Shown: positions 9,267 to 21,814 of the stretch, in pieces
How positions within the stretch are numbered: the first letter of the stretch is position 1
How the letters are laid out: each line of letters starts with the position of its first letter
Assembly (NCBI RefSeq): GCF_001598855.1
Contig: NZ_BCZS01000009.1
Span: 62,001 to 126,000 of the forward strand
Length of the DNA: 64,000 nucleotides
DNA from: Pluralibacter gergoviae ATCC 33028 = NBRC 105706
Lineage (GTDB): Bacteria > Pseudomonadota > Gammaproteobacteria > Enterobacterales > Enterobacteriaceae
Direction: 5' to 3'
Made by a program: the position numbers and the translations under genes
Notes under the pieces: model-generated
What the model saw: only the letters and a program-made list of their open reading frames with translations
Told to the model about the DNA's origin: nothing
Database searches by the model: none

Positions 9267-9710
9267 ATGGCGGAAGTAGGCATTTTTGTCGGCACCATGT
9301 ACGGAAACGCGCTGCTGGTGGCCGAAGAGGCGCAGGCTATTCTCAGCGCCCGCGGGCACAAGGCGCAGGTTTTTGAAGATCCGGAGATCCGCGACTGGGA
9401 GGCCTGCCAGGGCAAGTACGTGCTGGTGGTGACCTCCACCACCGGGCAGGGCGAGCTGCCTGAGAGCATCGCGCCGCTGTACGAAGGCATTCGCGATAGG
9501 TATCAGCCGCACCTGCGCTACGGCGTGATTGCGCTGGGCGACAGCAGCTACGAGCATTTCTGCGGCGGCGGCAAGAAGTTCGATGCCCTGCTGCAGGAGC
9601 AGGGCGCGCAGCGCATCGGCGAGATGCTGATGATTGATGCCGCCGAAGATCCCGAGCCGGAGAGCGTGTCGAACCCGTGGGTGGAGCAGTGGGCGACGCT
9701 GCTGGGCTGA
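9267..9710 (+). CDS. yqcA: YqcA flavodoxin-like protein
   Basis: Short-chain FMN-binding flavodoxin of 147 residues. The phosphate loop ([13 protein letters not shown]), the first isoalloxazine loop [12 protein letters not shown] and the second [17 protein letters not shown] are all present. Electron partner not established. It follows truC after 19 bp with a GGGAGA ribosome site and probably belongs to the yqcC-truC-yqcA unit. Confidence 0.9.
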   Translation: MAEVGIFVGTMYGNALLVAEEAQAILSARGHKAQVFEDPEIRDWEACQGKYVLVVTSTTGQGELPESIAPLYEGIRDRYQPHLRYGVIALGDSSYEHFCGGGKKFDALLQEQGAQRIGEMLMIDAAEDPEPESVSNPWVEQWATLLG

Positions 9711-9731
9711 GCCGCTGCGCCGTCTGAGGCC

Positions 9732-9819
9732 ATGCCCGGCGGCGCTTCGCTTGCACGGGCCTACAGTAGGGCCGTGCGCCACGATGCAGGCCGGGTAAGG
9801 TGCCGTCGCTGCCCGGTAA
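9732..9819. repeat. REP/BIME-type palindromic repeat pair
   Basis: Between the convergent yqcA and barA genes the sequence GCCCGGCGGCGCTTCGCTTG and a second unit around GCAGGCCGGGTAAGG show the GCCGG-rich stem composition of enterobacterial REP elements in opposite orientation. Such units lie at 3' ends, stabilise messages and can bind gyrase. Confidence 0.65.
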
Positions 9820-9831
9820 AAGCCGTCAGGC

Positions 9832-12579
9832 TCAGGCCAGCATTTTCCCCGCTTCCCGCGTGACGTTATCCATTTCGTCCAGCAGCTCGAGCAGCTCGGG
9901 CTCCATCTGCCCGGCGCTGACGCCGTTGCGCAGCTGCCCCTCAATCAGGTGGCAGAGGTTCTTCATGCGCGGCACGCCGCTGTAGCTGCAGCTGCCGTGC
10001 AGCTTGTGGATCACATCAAGCAGATCTTCCGGCGCTTCACCCACCAGCTGCTCTTCGACTTTGTTGCGCACCTCCGGCAGAAATTCCACCAGCATCTGCA
10101 GCATCTGGCGGGCAAGGTCCGGCTTATTGGCCGCCTGGCGCATGGCAAGATTCCAGTCGAGGGTGCAGTTGATATTCCCGGTCGGCGGCGTTTCCGGCAT
10201 CTCAACCTTCGGCGTGGTCATGCCGGGCTTATAGCGCAGCAGCAGGTTGCGCAGCTTGCTCTCCTCAATGGGTTTGGCCAGGTAGTCGTTCATACCGGCG
10301 CTGAGCAGCTTCTCCTTTTGCCCCGCCATGGCGTGGGCGGTGACCGCAATCACCGGCGTCTGCTGCTGGTGGGAGAGCTGGCGGATCAGCTCACAGGCGC
10401 GGATGCCGTCCATGTCCGGCATCTGGATATCCATCAGAATCAGGTCCAGCGGCTGCTGGCGGGCCGTCTCATAAGCCCGCTGGCCGCTTTCGCACAGTAC
10501 GACGTGCTTAACCTGATCGTCGAGCAGCGCGCCAATCAGCTTCAGGTTGGCCGGGTTGTCGTCGACGGCCATCACCGTCATATCGAGCCGCTCGCTGCTG
10601 GCCTCGGCCACCAGCGGAAGCTGGTTGCTGCGGCAGTACTCGGCAAGCGTCGGCAGCAGGCGCGTCGAGGTCAGCGGTTTGAGCAGGCAGGCGGCAACGC
10701 CGCCCTGCTTGAGGGCTTCGGCATCGACCTGCGCGTGGCAGGGCAGACCCATAATCAGGAAGTCGGTCATCCTGTGGGGGCGGGCCAGCCGCTCGGTTTC
10801 ATTGGTCAGGTCGCGCATCGACACCGGGACGCCGATCAGCAGAATGTCGTAACGATCGTCGGGCAGGGCGGTGAAGGAGGGGCTGAAGATCACCTCCAGC
10901 GGCGTGGTGGCCAGCAGGTCCAGCGTGCACTGGGCGGCGGCGGCGTTGGTTTCGACATAGGCGAGGCGTTTGCCCGCCAGGCTGTTGAGCATCGGCACTT
11001 CGCACACGGCGTTGCTGTTAAGATCGAGGCTGATATGGAACCAGAAGGTGGAGCCGCGATTGGGCTGGCTGTGGAAAGAGATATCGCCGCCCATCTCTTT
11101 CACCAGCTTCTGGGTGATGGCCAGCCCCAGCCCGGTGCCGCCGTGCCGACGGGAGATGCTGGCGTCCGCCTGGCGGAAAGCCTGGAACAGCCGCGACTGG
11201 CCGCGCTCCGGGATACCGATGCCGGTATCTTTGATTTGCACCTCTATCTGCACTTTGTTGTTGCTCAGGGCGCGCTTCTCGACCAGCACGTCGATGTTGC
11301 CGTTTTCGGTAAACTTGATGGCGTTGCCCACCAGGTTGGTGATCACCTGCTGCAGGCGCAGCGGGTCGCCGATCACGTTGTCCGGCACGTCGCTGCGGAT
11401 ATTGAGCGTCAGCTCCAGCCCCTTGTCGTGGGCGGCGTGGGCCAGCAGAGTGATGATTTCGTCCAGCGAGCTGCGCAGCGGGAACGGAATACTCTCCAGC
11501 ATCAGCTTGCCGGCCTCGAGCCTTGAGAAGTCGAGCACGTCATTGATGATGGTCAGCAGGTTGTTGGCCGAGCGCTCGATGGTGTTCAGATGATCGCGCT
11601 GGGTCGGGTTGAGATCGGTTTTCAGCGTCAGGCGGGTAAAGCCGATGACGCCGTTGAGCGGCGTGCGCAGCTCGTGGGACATGTTGGCAAGGAACTCGGA
11701 CTTGATGCGAGCCGCTTCCTGGGCGCGCTTTTTCGCCAGATCCAGTTCGACGTTCTGGATCTCCATCTGCTCCAGCGTTTCGCGCAGATCGGAGGTCGCC
11801 TGATCGACGTTGTGCTGCATCTCTTCGTGATAGGCGGCCAGCGACATCGCCATCGAGTTGATGCCGTTTTTCAGCATATCCAGCTCGCCGAGCATAAAGC
11901 CCTCGACCCGGCTGTCGAGCTGTCCGCGGCGAATGCGGTCAACGGTATTGACCATGTTGCGAATCGGCCCGGTCACATCGCGCATCAGCCGCCAGCCGAA
12001 AATCAGCGCGATACCGATGCAGAACAGCATCATGACGCTGGAGATAAACATCTCCTTATACTGCTGCAGGCGAACGGACTTCAGATCCAGCTCCAGCGCC
12101 ACGTAGCCGAGCATGTTCTCCGGCATTTTCGCATCCGAGTTGGGCGACTCGTCGGGAGAGTAGCTCTCCGAGATAATGGGCGTGCGCAGGATCATCAGAT
12201 CGCCGCTGCGAATGACGCTCAGTTGGCGCGGCAGCGGCGAGCCGTGGGGCAACTGCAGTTCAGTCGGATCAAGATGGTAGTTGGAGGTCACAAACAGCCG
12301 GTTGTGCTCATCGTAAACGGAGATGGCGCGCACAATATCCGAATGGCGGCGGTGCAGAACGCTGATAAGCTGACCGATGGACTCGCGATTTTGCAGGTTC
12401 ATGCCATATTCACTGGACACCGCCAGCGGCTCAATAATGCTGGCCCCGGCGTCCTCCAGCTGGCGCTGCAGGTCATGATAGCGATGTACAACAAAGAAGA
12501 CGCTGAGCAGCAGACCGATAAGCACGGTCGGGGCCAGAATCAGGATCATCATACGCGCGCGCAGGCTGTAGTTGGTCAT
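9832..12579 (-). CDS. barA: Hybrid sensor histidine kinase BarA
   Basis: Inner-membrane sensor that phosphorylates UvrY and thereby switches on CsrB/CsrC; acetate and other short-chain acids act as stimuli in E. coli. The 915 residues show an N-terminal membrane span ([20 protein letters not shown]), a periplasmic domain, a second span, HAMP, the HisKA motif [18 protein letters not shown] near residue 300, the ATPase G-boxes (DTGIGIP, GGTGLGL), a degenerate receiver, a receiver with [13 protein letters not shown] near 715, and an HPt domain with [12 protein letters not shown] near 858. This tripartite build is the BarA/GacS type. It is convergent with yqcA and divergent from rlmD. Confidence 0.95.
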   Translation of the reverse strand: MTNYSLRARMMILILAPTVLIGLLLSVFFVVHRYHDLQRQLEDAGASIIEPLAVSSEYGMNLQNRESIGQLISVLHRRHSDIVRAISVYDEHNRLFVTSNYHLDPTELQLPHGSPLPRQLSVIRSGDLMILRTPIISESYSPDESPNSDAKMPENMLGYVALELDLKSVRLQQYKEMFISSVMMLFCIGIALIFGWRLMRDVTGPIRNMVNTVDRIRRGQLDSRVEGFMLGELDMLKNGINSMAMSLAAYHEEMQHNVDQATSDLRETLEQMEIQNVELDLAKKRAQEAARIKSEFLANMSHELRTPLNGVIGFTRLTLKTDLNPTQRDHLNTIERSANNLLTIINDVLDFSRLEAGKLMLESIPFPLRSSLDEIITLLAHAAHDKGLELTLNIRSDVPDNVIGDPLRLQQVITNLVGNAIKFTENGNIDVLVEKRALSNNKVQIEVQIKDTGIGIPERGQSRLFQAFRQADASISRRHGGTGLGLAITQKLVKEMGGDISFHSQPNRGSTFWFHISLDLNSNAVCEVPMLNSLAGKRLAYVETNAAAAQCTLDLLATTPLEVIFSPSFTALPDDRYDILLIGVPVSMRDLTNETERLARPHRMTDFLIMGLPCHAQVDAEALKQGGVAACLLKPLTSTRLLPTLAEYCRSNQLPLVAEASSERLDMTVMAVDDNPANLKLIGALLDDQVKHVVLCESGQRAYETARQQPLDLILMDIQMPDMDGIRACELIRQLSHQQQTPVIAVTAHAMAGQKEKLLSAGMNDYLAKPIEESKLRNLLLRYKPGMTTPKVEMPETPPTGNINCTLDWNLAMRQAANKPDLARQMLQMLVEFLPEVRNKVEEQLVGEAPEDLLDVIHKLHGSCSYSGVPRMKNLCHLIEGQLRNGVSAGQMEPELLELLDEMDNVTREAGKMLA

Positions 12580-12636
12580 GGCGGTCCGTTATGGGAGAAT
12601 CAGGGTTAATTTGTTGGTTTGAGAACACTCTCTACG

Positions 12637-13935
12637 ATGGCGCAATTCTACTCTGCAAAACGGCGCGTGACGACGCGCCAGATCATAACCGTAACGGCAA
12701 GCGAACTCGATACTTTCGGGCAGGGCGTGGCGAAATATAACGGTAAGCTGCTGTTTATCAGCGGATTACTGCCCGATGAGCAGGCGGAAGTGACCCTCAC
12801 GGAGGAGAAGAAACAGTTCGCGCGCGGACAGGTTAAGCGCCGCCTCAGCGATAGCCCTGAGCGCGAACAGCCGCGCTGCCCGCACTTTACCGTCTGCGGC
12901 GGCTGCCAGCAGCAGCACGCCAGCGTCGCGCTCCAGCAGCGCAGCAAGCGGGCCGCGCTGGCGCGGCAGATGAAGCACGACGTTGAGGCGGTCATCGCCG
13001 CCTCGCCCTGGGGCTACCGCCGCCGGGCGCGCTTTAGCCTCAGCTATCAGCCGAAAAACGGCCAGCTGCAGATGGGCTTTCGTAAAGCGGGCAGCAGCGA
13101 TATCGTGGATATCCACCGCTGCCCCGTTCTGGTGCCCACTCTTGAGGCGCTGCTGCCGGCGCTGCGCGAGTGCCTCGGCGATTTGCAGTCGGCGCGCCAC
13201 CTCGGCCACGTTGAGCTGGTGCAGGCCGATAACGGCCCGCTGATGGTGCTGCGCCATACCGCGCCGCTGCCGGCGGGCGACCGGGAAAAACTGGAACGCT
13301 TTTCGCATTCACATCGGCTTGCCCTGTGGCTGGCGCCGGACAGCGATAAGATGGTGCAGCTTTCCGGCGAGGCGCCCTGGTATAGCTCAGACGGGCTACG
13401 CTTAACGTTCAGCCCCCGGGACTTCATTCAGGTCAACGACGGCGTGAATCAGCAGATGGTGACTACCGCGCTGGAATGGCTGGAGGTGGGACCGCAGGAC
13501 CGGGTGCTGGATCTGTTCTGCGGCATGGGCAATTTTACCCTGCCGCTGGCGACGCGGGCGGCAAGCGTGGTCGGCGTAGAGGGCGTGCCGGCGCTGGTGG
13601 CTAAGGCGCAGCAGAATGCGGCCGATAACGGTCTGCATAACGTCACTTTTTACCACGAGAATCTGGAAGAGGACGTGACGCGCCAGGCCTGGGCGAGAAA
13701 CGGCTTTGACAAAATTTTACTCGACCCGGCGCGCGCGGGCGCGCCGGGCGTGTTACAGCATATCGTTAAATTAGCCCCCGCCAGGGTGGTCTATGTCTCC
13801 TGTAACCCGGCGACGCTCGCCCGGGACAGCGAAGTGCTGCTGGCGGCAGGCTACCAGATAACGCGTCTGGCAATGCTGGATATGTTCCCGCACACTGGGC
13901 ACCTGGAGTCGATGGTGCTGTTTGAACATCCATAA
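12637..13935 (+). CDS. rlmD: 23S rRNA (uracil(1939)-C(5))-methyltransferase
   Basis: SAM-dependent methyltransferase that makes m5U1939 in 23S rRNA. After an N-terminal TRAM domain ([20 protein letters not shown]) come four cysteines binding a 4Fe-4S cluster, C-x5-C-x2-C ([10 protein letters not shown]) and a distal cysteine. The catalytic C-terminal domain has [15 protein letters not shown] for SAM binding, the DPARAG motif, and [13 protein letters not shown] with the nucleophilic cysteine. The ATG at 12637 ([10 protein letters not shown]) gives 432 residues, as in E. coli; an in-frame TTG at 12619 is unlikely. Confidence 0.94.
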   Translation: MAQFYSAKRRVTTRQIITVTASELDTFGQGVAKYNGKLLFISGLLPDEQAEVTLTEEKKQFARGQVKRRLSDSPEREQPRCPHFTVCGGCQQQHASVALQQRSKRAALARQMKHDVEAVIAASPWGYRRRARFSLSYQPKNGQLQMGFRKAGSSDIVDIHRCPVLVPTLEALLPALRECLGDLQSARHLGHVELVQADNGPLMVLRHTAPLPAGDREKLERFSHSHRLALWLAPDSDKMVQLSGEAPWYSSDGLRLTFSPRDFIQVNDGVNQQMVTTALEWLEVGPQDRVLDLFCGMGNFTLPLATRAASVVGVEGVPALVAKAQQNAADNGLHNVTFYHENLEEDVTRQAWARNGFDKILLDPARAGAPGVLQHIVKLAPARVVYVSCNPATLARDSEVLLAAGYQITRLAMLDMFPHTGHLESMVLFEHP

Positions 13936-13986
13936 TGAAGAATGGCTTGCTGAATCCGGCAGGCCCGGTTCCCAAAGGAGAGGACG

Positions 13987-16218
13987 ATGGTTGCGGTACG
14001 CAGTGCACATCTTAACCGAGCTGGAGAGTTCGATTCAGTAAAATGGATCGCAAGCCTGGGCATTTCCAGCCAGCAGTCGTGCGAGCGCCTTGCCGAGACG
14101 TGGACCTATTGTCATGAACGCACGCTGGGCCATCCCGACGCCGAGCTGCTGCTGTGGCGCGGCGTTGAGATGGTTGAGATCCTTTCCATGCTCAACATGG
14201 ACAGCGACTCGCTGCGGGCCGCGCTGCTCTATCCGCTGGTAGTGGGCGACGTCGTCAGCGAAGAAGCGCTGGAAGAGAGCGTCGGTAAATCGGTGGTGCA
14301 GCTGATCCACGGCGTGCGCGACATGGCCGCCATCCGCCAGCTGAAGGCGACCCACATTGACTCGGTATCGGCCGAGCAGGTGGATAACGTGCGCCGGATG
14401 CTGCTGGCGATGGTCGACGACTTCCGCTGCGTGGTCATCAAACTTGCCGAGCGCATCGCCCACCTGCGCGAAGTGAAGGACGCGCCGGAAGATGAGCGCG
14501 TGCTGGCGGCCAAGGAGTGTACCAACATCTACGCGCCGCTGGCCAACCGGCTCGGCATCGGCCAGCTCAAGTGGGAGCTGGAGGATTACTGCTTCCGCTA
14601 CCTGCATCCGGACGAGTACAAGCGCATCGCTAAACTGCTGCACGAGCGGCGCATTGACCGCGAGCACTATATCGATGAGTTCGTCAGCACCCTGCGCGCC
14701 TCGATCAAAGAGGAGGGCGTGAAGGCCGAGGTTTACGGCCGTCCGAAGCATATCTACAGCATCTGGCGCAAAATGCAGAAAAAGCACCTGGCCTTCGACG
14801 AGCTGTTCGACGTGCGCGCCGTGCGCATTGTCGCCGAGCGCCTGCAGGACTGCTACGCCGCGCTGGGCATTGTTCACACCCATTTCCGCCATCTGCCGGA
14901 TGAGTTTGACGACTACGTCGCCAATCCGAAGCCCAACGGCTACCAGTCGATCCACACCGTGGTGCTCGGTCCCGGCGGTAAAACCGTCGAAATTCAGATC
15001 CGCACGAAGCAGATGCATGAAGACGCCGAGCTGGGCGTCGCCGCCCACTGGAAGTATAAAGAGGGCGCCTCGGCGGGCGGCGGGCGCGGGCACGAAGACC
15101 GCATCGCGTGGCTGCGCAAGTTGATTGCCTGGCAGGAGGAGATGGCCGACTCCGGCGAGATGCTCGACGAAGTGCGCAGCCAGGTGTTCGACGACCGGGT
15201 CTACGTCTTTACGCCGAAGGGCGACGTGGTGGACCTGCCGGCGGGCTCCACGCCGCTGGACTTCGCCTACCACATCCACAGCGACGTGGGGCACCGCTGC
15301 ATCGGGGCGAAAATTGGCGGCCGCATCGTGCCGTTTACCTACCAGCTGCAGATGGGCGATCAGATTGAAATCATCACCCAGAAGCAGCCAAACCCCAGCC
15401 GCGACTGGCTCAATCCCAACCTCGGCTACGTGACCACCAGCCGCGGGCGCTCGAAAATTCACGCCTGGTTCCGCAAGCAGGACCGGGACAAGAACATTCT
15501 TGCCGGGCGGCAGATCCTCGACGACGAGCTGGGGCAGCTGGGCATCAGCCTGAAAGAGGCCGAGAAGTTCCTGCTGTCGCGCTACAACTTTAACGAAATG
15601 GAAGAGCTGCTGGCGGCCATCGGCGGCGGCGACATTCGCCTCAACCAGATGGTCAACTACCTGCAGGCGCAGTTCAACAAGCCGAGCGCCGCCGAGCAGG
15701 ATGCCGCCGCCCTGAAGCAGCTGCAGCAGAAAACCTACAATCCGCAGACCCGCAAGAAAGACGATGGCCGGGTGGTGGTCGAAGGCGTGGGCAATCTGAT
15801 GCACCATATCGCCCGCTGCTGCCAGCCGATCCCGGGGGATGAAATCGTCGGCTTTATCACCCAGGGACGCGGTATTTCCGTGCACCGTGCGGACTGCGAC
15901 CAGCTCGCTGAGCTGCGCGCCCACGCGCCGGAGCGCATCGTTGACGCCGTGTGGGGCGAAAGCTACTCGGCAGGCTATTCGCTGGTGGTGCGCGTTACCG
16001 CCAACGATCGCAGCGGCCTGCTGCGCGACATCACCACCATTCTCGCCAACGAGAAGGTCAACGTGCTGGGCGTCGCCAGCCGCAGCGACACTAAGCAGCA
16101 GGTGGCGACCATCGACATGACCATCGAAATCTACAACCTGCAGGTGCTGGGCCGCGTGCTCGGCAAGCTGAACCAGGTGCCCGACGTGATTGACGCCCGC
16201 CGCCTGCACGGCGGTTAA
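13987..16218 (+). CDS. relA: GTP pyrophosphokinase, (p)ppGpp synthetase I
   Basis: Ribosome-bound stringent-response enzyme that makes (p)ppGpp when uncharged tRNA enters the A site. Domains in order: inactive pseudo-hydrolase (the HD pair is missing, region VIKLAERIAHLREVKD), synthetase with YGRPKHIYSIWRKMQKK and the acidic FDELFDVRAVRIV motif of monofunctional RelA, TGS (VYVFTPKGDVVDLPAGSTPL), helical, zinc-finger-like (HHIARCCQPIPGDEI) and ACT/RRM at the C-terminus. The 743 residues match E. coli RelA (744). The ribosome site AAAGGAGAGG is strong. Its product stimulates PpnN, encoded about 9 kb upstream, in E. coli. Confidence 0.96.
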   Translation: MVAVRSAHLNRAGEFDSVKWIASLGISSQQSCERLAETWTYCHERTLGHPDAELLLWRGVEMVEILSMLNMDSDSLRAALLYPLVVGDVVSEEALEESVGKSVVQLIHGVRDMAAIRQLKATHIDSVSAEQVDNVRRMLLAMVDDFRCVVIKLAERIAHLREVKDAPEDERVLAAKECTNIYAPLANRLGIGQLKWELEDYCFRYLHPDEYKRIAKLLHERRIDREHYIDEFVSTLRASIKEEGVKAEVYGRPKHIYSIWRKMQKKHLAFDELFDVRAVRIVAERLQDCYAALGIVHTHFRHLPDEFDDYVANPKPNGYQSIHTVVLGPGGKTVEIQIRTKQMHEDAELGVAAHWKYKEGASAGGGRGHEDRIAWLRKLIAWQEEMADSGEMLDEVRSQVFDDRVYVFTPKGDVVDLPAGSTPLDFAYHIHSDVGHRCIGAKIGGRIVPFTYQLQMGDQIEIITQKQPNPSRDWLNPNLGYVTTSRGRSKIHAWFRKQDRDKNILAGRQILDDELGQLGISLKEAEKFLLSRYNFNEMEELLAAIGGGDIRLNQMVNYLQAQFNKPSAAEQDAAALKQLQQKTYNPQTRKKDDGRVVVEGVGNLMHHIARCCQPIPGDEIVGFITQGRGISVHRADCDQLAELRAHAPERIVDAVWGESYSAGYSLVVRVTANDRSGLLRDITTILANEKVNVLGVASRSDTKQQVATIDMTIEIYNLQVLGRVLGKLNQVPDVIDARRLHGG

Positions 16219-16231
16219 ATTCCCGTCGCGA

Positions 16232-16268
16232 CGGCCCCTTTCCCGGCGGGAGAGGGGCCGATTATTTT
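16232..16268 (+). terminator. Hairpin with T-rich tail after relA
   Basis: CGGCCCCT (16232-16239) pairs with AGGGGCCG (16253-16260), followed by ATTATTTTTA. It fills the short relA-mazG gap, where E. coli K-12 instead carries mazEF, and may attenuate read-through into mazG. Confidence 0.6.
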
Positions 16269-16288
16269 TACCGTTAAGGAGAGCCTCC

Positions 16289-17080
16289 ATGACTCAAATC
16301 ACCCGACTGCTCAGCATTATGCAGCGCCTGCGCGACCCGGAAAACGGCTGCCCGTGGGACAAAGAGCAGACCTTCGCCACCATCGCGCCGTATACCCTGG
16401 AAGAGACCTACGAGGTGCTGGACGCCATTGCCCGGGAAGATTTTGACGATCTGCGCGGCGAGCTGGGCGACCTGCTGTTTCAGGTGGTGTTCTATGCGCA
16501 AATGGCGCAGGAAGCGGGGCGCTTTAACTTCGACGACATCTGCGCCGCCATCAGCGATAAGCTGGAGCGCCGCCACCCGCACATTTTCGGTGACGCGACA
16601 GCCGGCAGCAGCGGCGAGGTGCTTGCCCGCTGGGAGGCCATCAAGACCGCCGAGCGCGCGGAAAAGGCGCAGCACTCGGCGCTGGACGACATCCCCCACG
16701 CCTTCCCGGCCCTGATGCGCGCCCATAAAATTCAGAAACGCTGCTCGGCCGTGGGGTTTGACTGGAACTCGATCGGCCCGGTGCTCGATAAAGTGCACGA
16801 AGAGATGGATGAAGTCATGCACGAAGCGCAGCAGGCGGTTATCGACGAGAAAAAACTCGAAGAGGAGATGGGCGACCTGCTGTTTGCTACCGTCAATCTC
16901 TCGCGCCACCTTGGCGTTAAGGCGGAGACCGCCCTGCAAAAAGCCAACCTCAAATTTGAGCGCCGTTTCCGCGAAGTGGAACGCATAGTTGCCGAACGCG
17001 GGCTGGAGATGACCGGGATCGATCTGAATACCATGGAAGAGGTGTGGCAGGAGGTTAAGCGCCAGGAAACTGATCTCTAA
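16289..17080 (+). CDS. mazG: Nucleoside triphosphate pyrophosphohydrolase MazG
   Basis: Hydrolyses all canonical NTPs to NMP and pyrophosphate; in E. coli it lowers (p)ppGpp and modulates survival under starvation. There are two tandem MazG domains. The first contains the CPWDKEQTFATIAPYTLEETYEVLDAI opening in pieces (CPWDKEQT, LEETYEVLDA) and the ExxE12-28ExxD metal-binding pattern with ELGDLLFQVVF; the second has KLEEEMGDLLFATVNLSRHL. The length of 263 equals the E. coli protein. The ATG at 16289 has an AAGGAGA ribosome site. Confidence 0.95.
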   Translation: MTQITRLLSIMQRLRDPENGCPWDKEQTFATIAPYTLEETYEVLDAIAREDFDDLRGELGDLLFQVVFYAQMAQEAGRFNFDDICAAISDKLERRHPHIFGDATAGSSGEVLARWEAIKTAERAEKAQHSALDDIPHAFPALMRAHKIQKRCSAVGFDWNSIGPVLDKVHEEMDEVMHEAQQAVIDEKKLEEEMGDLLFATVNLSRHLGVKAETALQKANLKFERRFREVERIVAERGLEMTGIDLNTMEEVWQEVKRQETDL

Positions 17081-17288
17081 CGTTTTTTCGCTGCTAAGCG
17101 CGATTTGTGCGATTTTCTAAATAACAAGCGGTTGATTTGCGTCAAAAACATTTACCCAAAAAGGGCTATTTTCTCACAGTTTCTTTTGTCAGAACCTGGC
17201 CCCGGAGAGGAAGAATGAAAGTTTGTGGCGACTGCTCTGTTCGGGTATACTACTTTCCCGTCCTGGTTATTCCATCGTTTCACCCTAA

Positions 17289-20320
<3,032 letters not shown>

Positions 20321-20336
20321 TCCCCTGCGCTGAATG

Positions 20337-20369
20337 AAAAATGCCAGTCTGCGGACTGGCATTTTTTTT
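20337..20369 (+). terminator. eno intrinsic terminator
   Basis: ATGCCAGTC (20341-20349) pairs with GACTGGCAT (20353-20361) and is followed by eight T; preceded by A-rich sequence, so the hairpin may work in both directions. Confidence 0.85.
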
Positions 20370-20441
20370 GCGCATTAATCAGAAATGATCGTTTCAGCTA
20401 AATCTGCGATACTAACGGTTTAGCCAAAAACTGAGACGACT

Positions 20442-21113
20442 ATGCAGTACCCGATTAACGAGATGTTCCAGACCCTGCAAGGCGAGGGTTACTTCACCGG
20501 CGTTCCAGCCATCTTTATCCGTCTACAGGGATGCCCTGTTGGCTGCGCGTGGTGCGATACCAAACATACCTGGGATAAGCTTAGCGATCGGGAAGTCTCG
20601 CTGTTCAGCGTGCTGGCGAAAACGAAAGAGAATGACAAGTGGGGTGCGGCAGGCGCGGAAGAGCTGCTGACCGCCATCGTCCGCCAGGGCTGGACCGCCC
20701 GTCACGTAGTGATCACCGGCGGCGAACCCTGCATTCACGATCTGACGCCGCTGACCGAGCTGCTGGAGCAGAACGGCTACAGCTGCCAGATAGAGACCAG
20801 CGGCACCCACGAAGTGCGCTGCTCCCGCGATACCTGGGTGACGGTATCGCCGAAGGTCAACATGCGCGGCGGCTACGACGTCCTCTCCCAGGCGCTCTAC
20901 CGCGCCGATGAAATCAAACACCCGGTTGGCCGCACCCGCGATATTGAAGCGCTGGACGAACTGCTGGAGACGATTGCCGACGATAAGCCGCGCATCATCG
21001 CCCTGCAGCCGATAAGCCAGAAAGAGGACGCGACGCGGCTGTGCATTGAAACCTGCATCGCCCGCAACTGGCGCCTGTCGATGCAGACCCACAAGTATCT
21101 GAATATTGCCTGA
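20442..21113 (+). CDS. queE: 7-carboxy-7-deazaguanine synthase
   Basis: Radical-SAM enzyme that contracts 6-carboxytetrahydropterin to 7-carboxy-7-deazaguanine in queuosine synthesis. The cluster-binding cysteines are in GCPVGCAWCDTKHTW (C-x3-C-x2-C), preceded by FQTLQGEGYFTGVPAIFIRL. GGEPCIHD is the SAM-contacting GGE motif. The 223 residues match the E. coli enzyme. It is convergent with queD, whose product supplies its substrate. Confidence 0.94.
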   Translation: MQYPINEMFQTLQGEGYFTGVPAIFIRLQGCPVGCAWCDTKHTWDKLSDREVSLFSVLAKTKENDKWGAAGAEELLTAIVRQGWTARHVVITGGEPCIHDLTPLTELLEQNGYSCQIETSGTHEVRCSRDTWVTVSPKVNMRGGYDVLSQALYRADEIKHPVGRTRDIEALDELLETIADDKPRIIALQPISQKEDATRLCIETCIARNWRLSMQTHKYLNIA

Positions 21114-21117
21114 TAAA

Positions 21118-21142
21118 AAACCCGGCGCCGGAGCCGGGTTTC
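21118..21142. terminator. Bidirectional terminator between queE and queD
   Basis: AAACCCGGC (21118-21126) pairs with GCCGGGTTT (21134-21142); the A and T ends give a U-tract in both directions, fitting the convergent genes. Confidence 0.75.
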
Positions 21143-21146
21143 GCTT

Positions 21147-21509
21147 TTACTCGCCGCGATACACGCAGCCCGCCGTGCAGGTCTCTTTGATCATCACCGC
21201 GCTCAGCAGCGGTACCCGCGGCTTCATCTGGTCCCAGATCCACTTCGCCAGCACTTCGCTGGTGGGATTTTCCAGGCCAGGGATATCGTTCAGATAGTAG
21301 TGATCGAGGCGATCGTAGGTCGGCTTAAAGGCCGCCTTCAGCTCGGCAAAATCCATGATCCAGCCGGTGTGCGGATCTACCTCGCCGGTGATCTCCAGCC
21401 GAACCATAAAGGAGTGACCGTGCAGACGGCCGCACTTGTGGCCTTCCGGAACGTGCGGCAGGCGGTGGGCGGCTTCGAAGGTGAAATCTTTAAACAGGGT
21501 GGTGGACAT
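21147..21509 (-). CDS. queD: 6-carboxytetrahydropterin synthase
   Basis: Converts dihydroneopterin triphosphate to 6-carboxytetrahydropterin, the first committed step of queuosine synthesis. The tunnel-fold protein has zinc-binding histidines in FEAAHRLPH and GRLHGHSF, and the catalytic cysteine in [10 protein letters not shown]. The ATG at 21509 ([15 protein letters not shown]) gives 120 residues, as in E. coli. An upstream in-frame ATG would add 21 unrelated residues and is rejected. Confidence 0.94.
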   Translation of the reverse strand: MSTTLFKDFTFEAAHRLPHVPEGHKCGRLHGHSFMVRLEITGEVDPHTGWIMDFAELKAAFKPTYDRLDHYYLNDIPGLENPTSEVLAKWIWDQMKPRVPLLSAVMIKETCTAGCVYRGE

Positions 21510-21814
21510 CGTGAACTCTCGAATAATGCGGAAAAACCGGCGAATCTTACAGCAATGTATCTCTTTTCGCATTAACTAAAACCGACTTTTCAGGTAAGCC
21601 CCGGCCGGGCAGCGGAGTCCCGGCTATTAATACTTTTAAATCATAGCGTTAATTAACCTGTTTTAGCGATAAGGCCAAGCGTTAAAAGCGGTTAGTCCTT
21701 TTGGTTATTTATTATTTCCAACCCTTCTTTAATTGTTATTATTCCTGCCGTTAACCTTACTCTCCGTTCTGTTTTTACAATTAAAACAGCTTTGCTACTG
21801 GAACATAACGACGC
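21510..21814. promoter_or_regulatory. Divergent regulatory region of queD and cysJIH
   Basis: About 305 bp, AT-rich in its right half (TTGTTATTATTCC and ATTAAAACAG tracts), between divergent queD and cysJ. In enterobacteria the LysR-type activator CysB binds here in response to N-acetylserine. CysB sites are too degenerate for me to place by eye. Confidence 0.5.

Noticed and set aside
14035-16290. 751-codon minus-strand frame opposite relA
   Set aside because: High-GC antisense frame; product is His/Val/Gln-rich without family features, and relA on the plus strand is complete.
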